Positions 7,220-9,708 of a stretch of 9,708 bases of DNA are shown here, one piece after another (position 1 is the stretch's first letter; each line of letters begins with the position of its first letter). The notes under the pieces were generated by a model. It was not told the origin of the DNA. It ran no database searches and was given only the letters and a program-made list of their open reading frames with translations. Source of the DNA: Bacilli bacterium (GTDB lineage Bacteria > Bacillota_I > Bacilli_A > RFN20 > CAG-288); NCBI GenBank assembly GCA_900769965.1, contig CAAGIQ010000142.1, positions 1 through 9,708 on the forward strand. The letters run 5' to 3'. Made by a program: the position numbers and the translations under genes.

Positions 7220-8218
7220 TTATTTAAAACGATATTTCTCTTCAGCTACTTCGTTATATAGTTTTACAAACAAAGAAGGGTTATCAATCGCTTCATATAG
7301 TGTGTCTTTTCCATATTTTAAATCGACTAAACCGAACATGTAGCATCCAAAATAGTATGTTGGATACTGTTTAACTTTCTTTCCCATAAACTCAAATATC
7401 TCGTAATGTGAGGAGACTAGTTCAGCTACTTCATCAAGGGTTAAACCTTTTGAAGTGTTGTAGTCTTCTTTGATTATGGCGAAAATTTTATCGAAGTTTT
7501 TCTCGTAGAACGACATATCATCTTCATCCATCGAATAGGTGATATCGTCATATTTTTTGCCTTTATATAAAGTGGCTAAGTTGTTGTTAAAGTGAACTGC
7601 TAGACCTTCATAAGCGAAGTTTTGAAGGAAGAAATCTTCTGGAGCGATACCTTCTTTTCCGAGGAGTTGACCGACAAAGATATGGTTTATCTCATGAGCG
7701 GTAACGTGTAAAAAATCAAGTTTGTTTTCTAATAGGTTAAGGTTAGAAACGTCGTAATCGACGTAGTTTAAATAAGGCCATCCCATGGAATTGCCAATCG
7801 AGATAATCAATATAATATTTAGTTCTTCAATATCGTTAGTTATTGAACTTGGTAATCCGTTAGATAGTAACATGTTGATAATCGCATAATCGTTCTCATC
7901 GATCGATGTGAACTGATCTATCTTCTTAAGCCTGTTCTCTATATCGTTATAAAAAGCTATAAAAGATTCTTTTTTGTATTCTAAACGTGGGTTATCAAAA
8001 CTCTTCTTGTCGAAGTTTAAGAAGAAGTCTACCGCTTCTTCAAAGCTTATTCCACAAACTGGGAGACCTTCTTGACTGTAGCGAGCAAATTCGACTTGAT
8101 AGTCTTTCATCTTTAAAATCTCGCGTAAAGCTTTCTCGTCCCTTATGTTTTCCTTTCTTGATTTTAACAACCAACTAGACATAGGCTTGATTGTGTCCAC
8201 ATTGAATTTGATTTTCAT
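7220..8218 (-). CDS. Putative zinc metallopeptidase with HEXXH motif (gluzincin-like)
   Basis: The protein has 332 residues from the chosen ATG. The central motif HEINH (175-179) gives the two His zinc ligands and the catalytic Glu. Twenty-five residues after the second His, Glu204 in the sequence YEGLAVHFNN is a plausible third ligand, the gluzincin pattern seen in several uncharacterised bacterial peptidase families (DUF2268- or DUF5700-like). I cannot say which. The C-terminal YYFGCYMFGLVDLKYG segment followed by a helix resembles the tail of such families. There is no signal peptide or membrane helix, so it is probably cytosolic, and the substrate is unknown. ATG 8216-8218 is preferred because GAAAGAG lies upstream of it and the promoter would start transcription at or just after the earlier in-frame ATG (8237-8239), which has no ribosome binding site. 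Using the earlier start gives 339 residues. Confidence 0.75.
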   Translation of the reverse strand: MKIKFNVDTIKPMSSWLLKSRKENIRDEKALREILKMKDYQVEFARYSQEGLPVCGISFEEAVDFFLNFDKKSFDNPRLEYKKESFIAFYNDIENRLKKIDQFTSIDENDYAIINMLLSNGLPSSITNDIEELNIILIISIGNSMGWPYLNYVDYDVSNLNLLENKLDFLHVTAHEINHIFVGQLLGKEGIAPEDFFLQNFAYEGLAVHFNNNLATLYKGKKYDDITYSMDEDDMSFYEKNFDKIFAIIKEDYNTSKGLTLDEVAELVSSHYEIFEFMGKKVKQYPTYYFGCYMFGLVDLKYGKDTLYEAIDNPSLFVKLYNEVAEEKYRFK

Positions 8219-8242
8219 ATTTTTTGTCTCTTTCAACATAAT

Positions 8243-8272
8243 ATCATAAATCTAAATGATCTTTAGTGTAAA
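8243..8272 (-). promoter_or_regulatory. Sigma-A-type promoter of the metallopeptidase-like gene
   Basis: On the minus strand TTTACA (8267-8272) and TATGAT (8243-8248) are separated by 18 bases, each one mismatch from consensus. The predicted start is near 8236, leaving a short leader of about 18 nt with GAAAGAG before the ATG at 8218. Confidence 0.65.
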
Positions 8273-8599
8273 ATATCGGAAATTCTTTGTTATTTGTCTT
8301 TTTGTGCGTTTATTTTATTAATTTGGTTTGACGTTAACACATATAATATCTTTTATATTAGTCAATTTTGTTATATTACTAATTTGCATAAATAACGGAA
8401 CTTTTTTAACAAAATTATAAAAAAGTTCCGTTAACTATATATTTATAGGTAAATACGCAAAACATACTTGACTTACGTAAGAAAGGTTACAATTTCAATT
8501 TTTGAAATGAATAACTTCTAAGATTCTGATAAAAAATATTCCAGTACCTTTTTGATACGACTTGAAATTTGACCTCTTTAAAGTGACATCTAATTTCAT
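8273..8599. other. Gene-poor AT-rich intergenic stretch
   Basis: No convincing gene lies here. It holds the 16-bp inverted repeat at 8393-8433, a small AT-rich inverted repeat CTATA/TATAG (8435-8448), the palindrome CTTACGTAAG (8472-8481), and a 7-bp inverted repeat ATTTCAA/TTGAAAT (8492-8508). A 34-codon open frame (8495-8599, minus) directly follows the ATPase stop in the same frame, starting ATG and ending TGA. It has no ribosome binding site and is more likely decayed coding sequence or chance. I see no TCGA tetranucleotide here, unlike the genes to the left. Confidence 0.6.
8393..8433. repeat. Perfect 16-bp inverted repeat in the gene-poor stretch
   Basis: TAACGGAACTTTTTTA (8393-8408) is matched perfectly by its reverse complement (8418-8433) around a 9-nt loop. 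It lies about 170 bp downstream of the ATPase gene and 120 bp upstream of the metallopeptidase promoter, so it may terminate the ATPase transcript. However, the T6 and A6 runs are inside the stem and no T-run follows the stem on either strand, so it is not a textbook terminator. A protein-binding palindrome or a mobile-element relic are alternatives. Confidence 0.6.
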
Positions 8600-9708
8600 T
8601 TAAAATAGTTCTACATTTCCAAGCAAAAAATCTAATAAGCTAACGTGCATTATACCATTATCATCAAAAAATGTTTTAGATATATCATTTCTAATTATGA
8701 TCTTTTTGAAGAAATCACCGGTTATTTTTAATGAATCTAACTCATTATTTATTTTTTCATCTTCATCCATTCTAAGAGAAGACTGAATATAAACTCTTTT
8801 ATCAAAATAATTAACAATAAAATCTATTTCTTTTTGCTTTTTTAAGCCTTTTCTTCTATCTTCTACTACTCCTATATCAACGGAATATCCTAATCTTATT
8901 AACTCATTATAGATAATATTTTCCATAATGTGTCCTGGATCATTTTGCCTATAATTTAATCTTGCGTTTCTTAAACCTAAATCGCAATAATAATACTTAT
9001 TTGGATAATCAAAATAATTTTTTCCTTTGACATCATATCTTTTAGCTTTAGATATTAAAAAAGCATCTTCTAATTGATTTAAATATCTTGTAATCAACCC
9101 ATCATCTATTTTAACGGATGACTTTGCATTTATTGAATTAGCAATATTAGAAGAATTTGTTAAAGAACTTATTTGAGACGCTAAATAATTAAGAATCTCA
9201 TCCAGCACATCTTCCCTTCTAATTTTCCCGTGTTCGACTAAATCTTTAATATAAATTTCATTGTATAAATTATTTAGGTAATTTTTTTTGTCAATATCAC
9301 TATTAATATTTATTAATCCTGGCATACCCCCAAATTCCATAAATTCATCAAGTAATTCTCTTACGCCTATATTCTTATAAGAATATAATTCACTAAAAGA
9401 TAATGGGTATACTTTTATTTGGCTAGATCTTCCTCTAAATTCTGTTGCTATATCACTTGATAACATTTTTGAATTGCTTCCAGTAACATAGCAATCAAGA
9501 TTTTTATATCCTCTTAATTCATTCAACATGTCATAAATAGTTACATCAATTCCACTACCTTCATCCGTAACCACATTAGTTAGTTGGACCTCATCTATAA
9601 ATAAATAATACTTATCTTCGCTATCCTTAATTATGTTTTCAACATATTCACACAAATAAATAGGATTTCTAAATTTTAAATACTTTCTTTTATCTAATTC
9701 AATTTTAA
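8600..9708 (-). CDS. AAA_14/DUF4143-type ATPase (5'-partial)
   Basis: The frame stays open to the right edge, so the start and the Walker A P-loop are outside the window; 369 codons are visible before TAA at 8600-8602. The residues read past the TTG at 9653-9655 (…RNPIYLCEYVENI) fit the AAA_14 family, so that TTG is internal rather than a start. Seen in order are Walker B YYLFIDEVQ (9584-9610), the sensor-like VTGSNSKML, FRGR, YPLSFSEL and GGMPG, then a winged-helix-like middle. The C-terminal DUF4143 region has GHIMENIIYNEL, EIDFIV and YIQSS, the pattern of a PD-(D/E)XK-like fold with Gln in place of the usual E-x-K. Members are common, often multicopy bacterial ATPases of unknown role, sometimes suspected in mobile or defence contexts. 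TCGA occurs once in 1.1 kb versus about 9 per kb in the adjacent gene, suggesting different ancestry. Confidence 0.88.
   Translation of the reverse strand, partial: KIELDKRKYLKFRNPIYLCEYVENIIKDSEDKYYLFIDEVQLTNVVTDEGSGIDVTIYDMLNELRGYKNLDCYVTGSNSKMLSSDIATEFRGRSSQIKVYPLSFSELYSYKNIGVRELLDEFMEFGGMPGLININSDIDKKNYLNNLYNEIYIKDLVEHGKIRREDVLDEILNYLASQISSLTNSSNIANSINAKSSVKIDDGLITRYLNQLEDAFLISKAKRYDVKGKNYFDYPNKYYYCDLGLRNARLNYRQNDPGHIMENIIYNELIRLGYSVDIGVVEDRRKGLKKQKEIDFIVNYFDKRVYIQSSLRMDEDEKINNELDSLKITGDFFKKIIIRNDISKTFFDDNGIMHVSLLDFLLGNVELF

Noticed and set aside
7987..8178. Plus-strand open frame of 63 codons
   Set aside because: Antisense to the N-terminal part of the metallopeptidase-like gene, whose protein has clear motifs. 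No promoter or ribosome binding site supports it.
8328..8347. Plus-strand TTGACG and TATAAT as a promoter
   Set aside because: The hexamers are only 8 bases apart, far too close for a sigma-A promoter, and no plus-strand gene follows.
9653..9655. TTG as the start of the AAA_14/DUF4143 ATPase
   Set aside because: The frame continues upstream to the window edge with family-like sequence, and the AAA domain would lack Walker A if it began here. The gene is partial.
1..9708. CRISPR array, tRNA/rRNA genes, TGA recoding
   Set aside because: I saw no regularly spaced direct repeats, no cloverleaf or rRNA-like segment, and no in-frame TGA. The Trp codons checked are all TGG.

Overview
The window reads as low-GC Gram-positive (Firmicutes/Mollicutes-like) DNA. 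It is AT-rich, has strong AGGAGG-type ribosome binding sites, and uses TAA or TAG stops. Every Trp codon I checked is TGG, so nothing indicates the TGA=Trp code. An uncultured gut-type Bacilli or Mollicutes-related lineage is my inference; no marker here fixes the taxon.

Layout, left to right. Positions 1-3225 (+) hold the 3' part of a very large, acidic, beta-rich protein built of degenerate tandem modules; its N-terminus lies outside the window. It converges on pyrG (CTP synthase, 3353-4963, -). Between them are a long bidirectional hairpin (3224-3316) and a dedicated pyrG terminator (about 3320-3348). Upstream of pyrG, transcribed the same way but with its own terminator, is a two-domain protein (5097-7088, -): an acyltransferase-like N-terminal half with a degraded HX4D motif fused to a GT4-type glycosyltransferase. 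It is probably a membrane glycolipid enzyme. Next is a soluble HEXXH metallopeptidase-like protein (7220-8218, -) with a good sigma-A-type promoter. After a gene-poor stretch of about 350 bp containing a perfect 16-bp inverted repeat comes the 3' part of an AAA_14/DUF4143 ATPase (8600 to the right edge, -), whose N-terminus and Walker A lie outside the window.

The minus-strand genes each seem to have their own signals, so they look like separate transcription units rather than one operon. pyrG is core nucleotide metabolism, and the fusion enzyme fits envelope lipid synthesis. The large repeat protein fits a surface or lipoprotein role, though no export signal is visible. The ATPase differs from its neighbours in short-word composition: TCGA is almost absent from it but abundant elsewhere. 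That suggests recent acquisition.

I do not see a convincing new multi-gene system. The most notable points are the modular giant protein, the acyltransferase-like/glycosyltransferase fusion with a lost catalytic His, a possible GGGC-type initiation site at pyrG, and the two elaborate inverted repeats.
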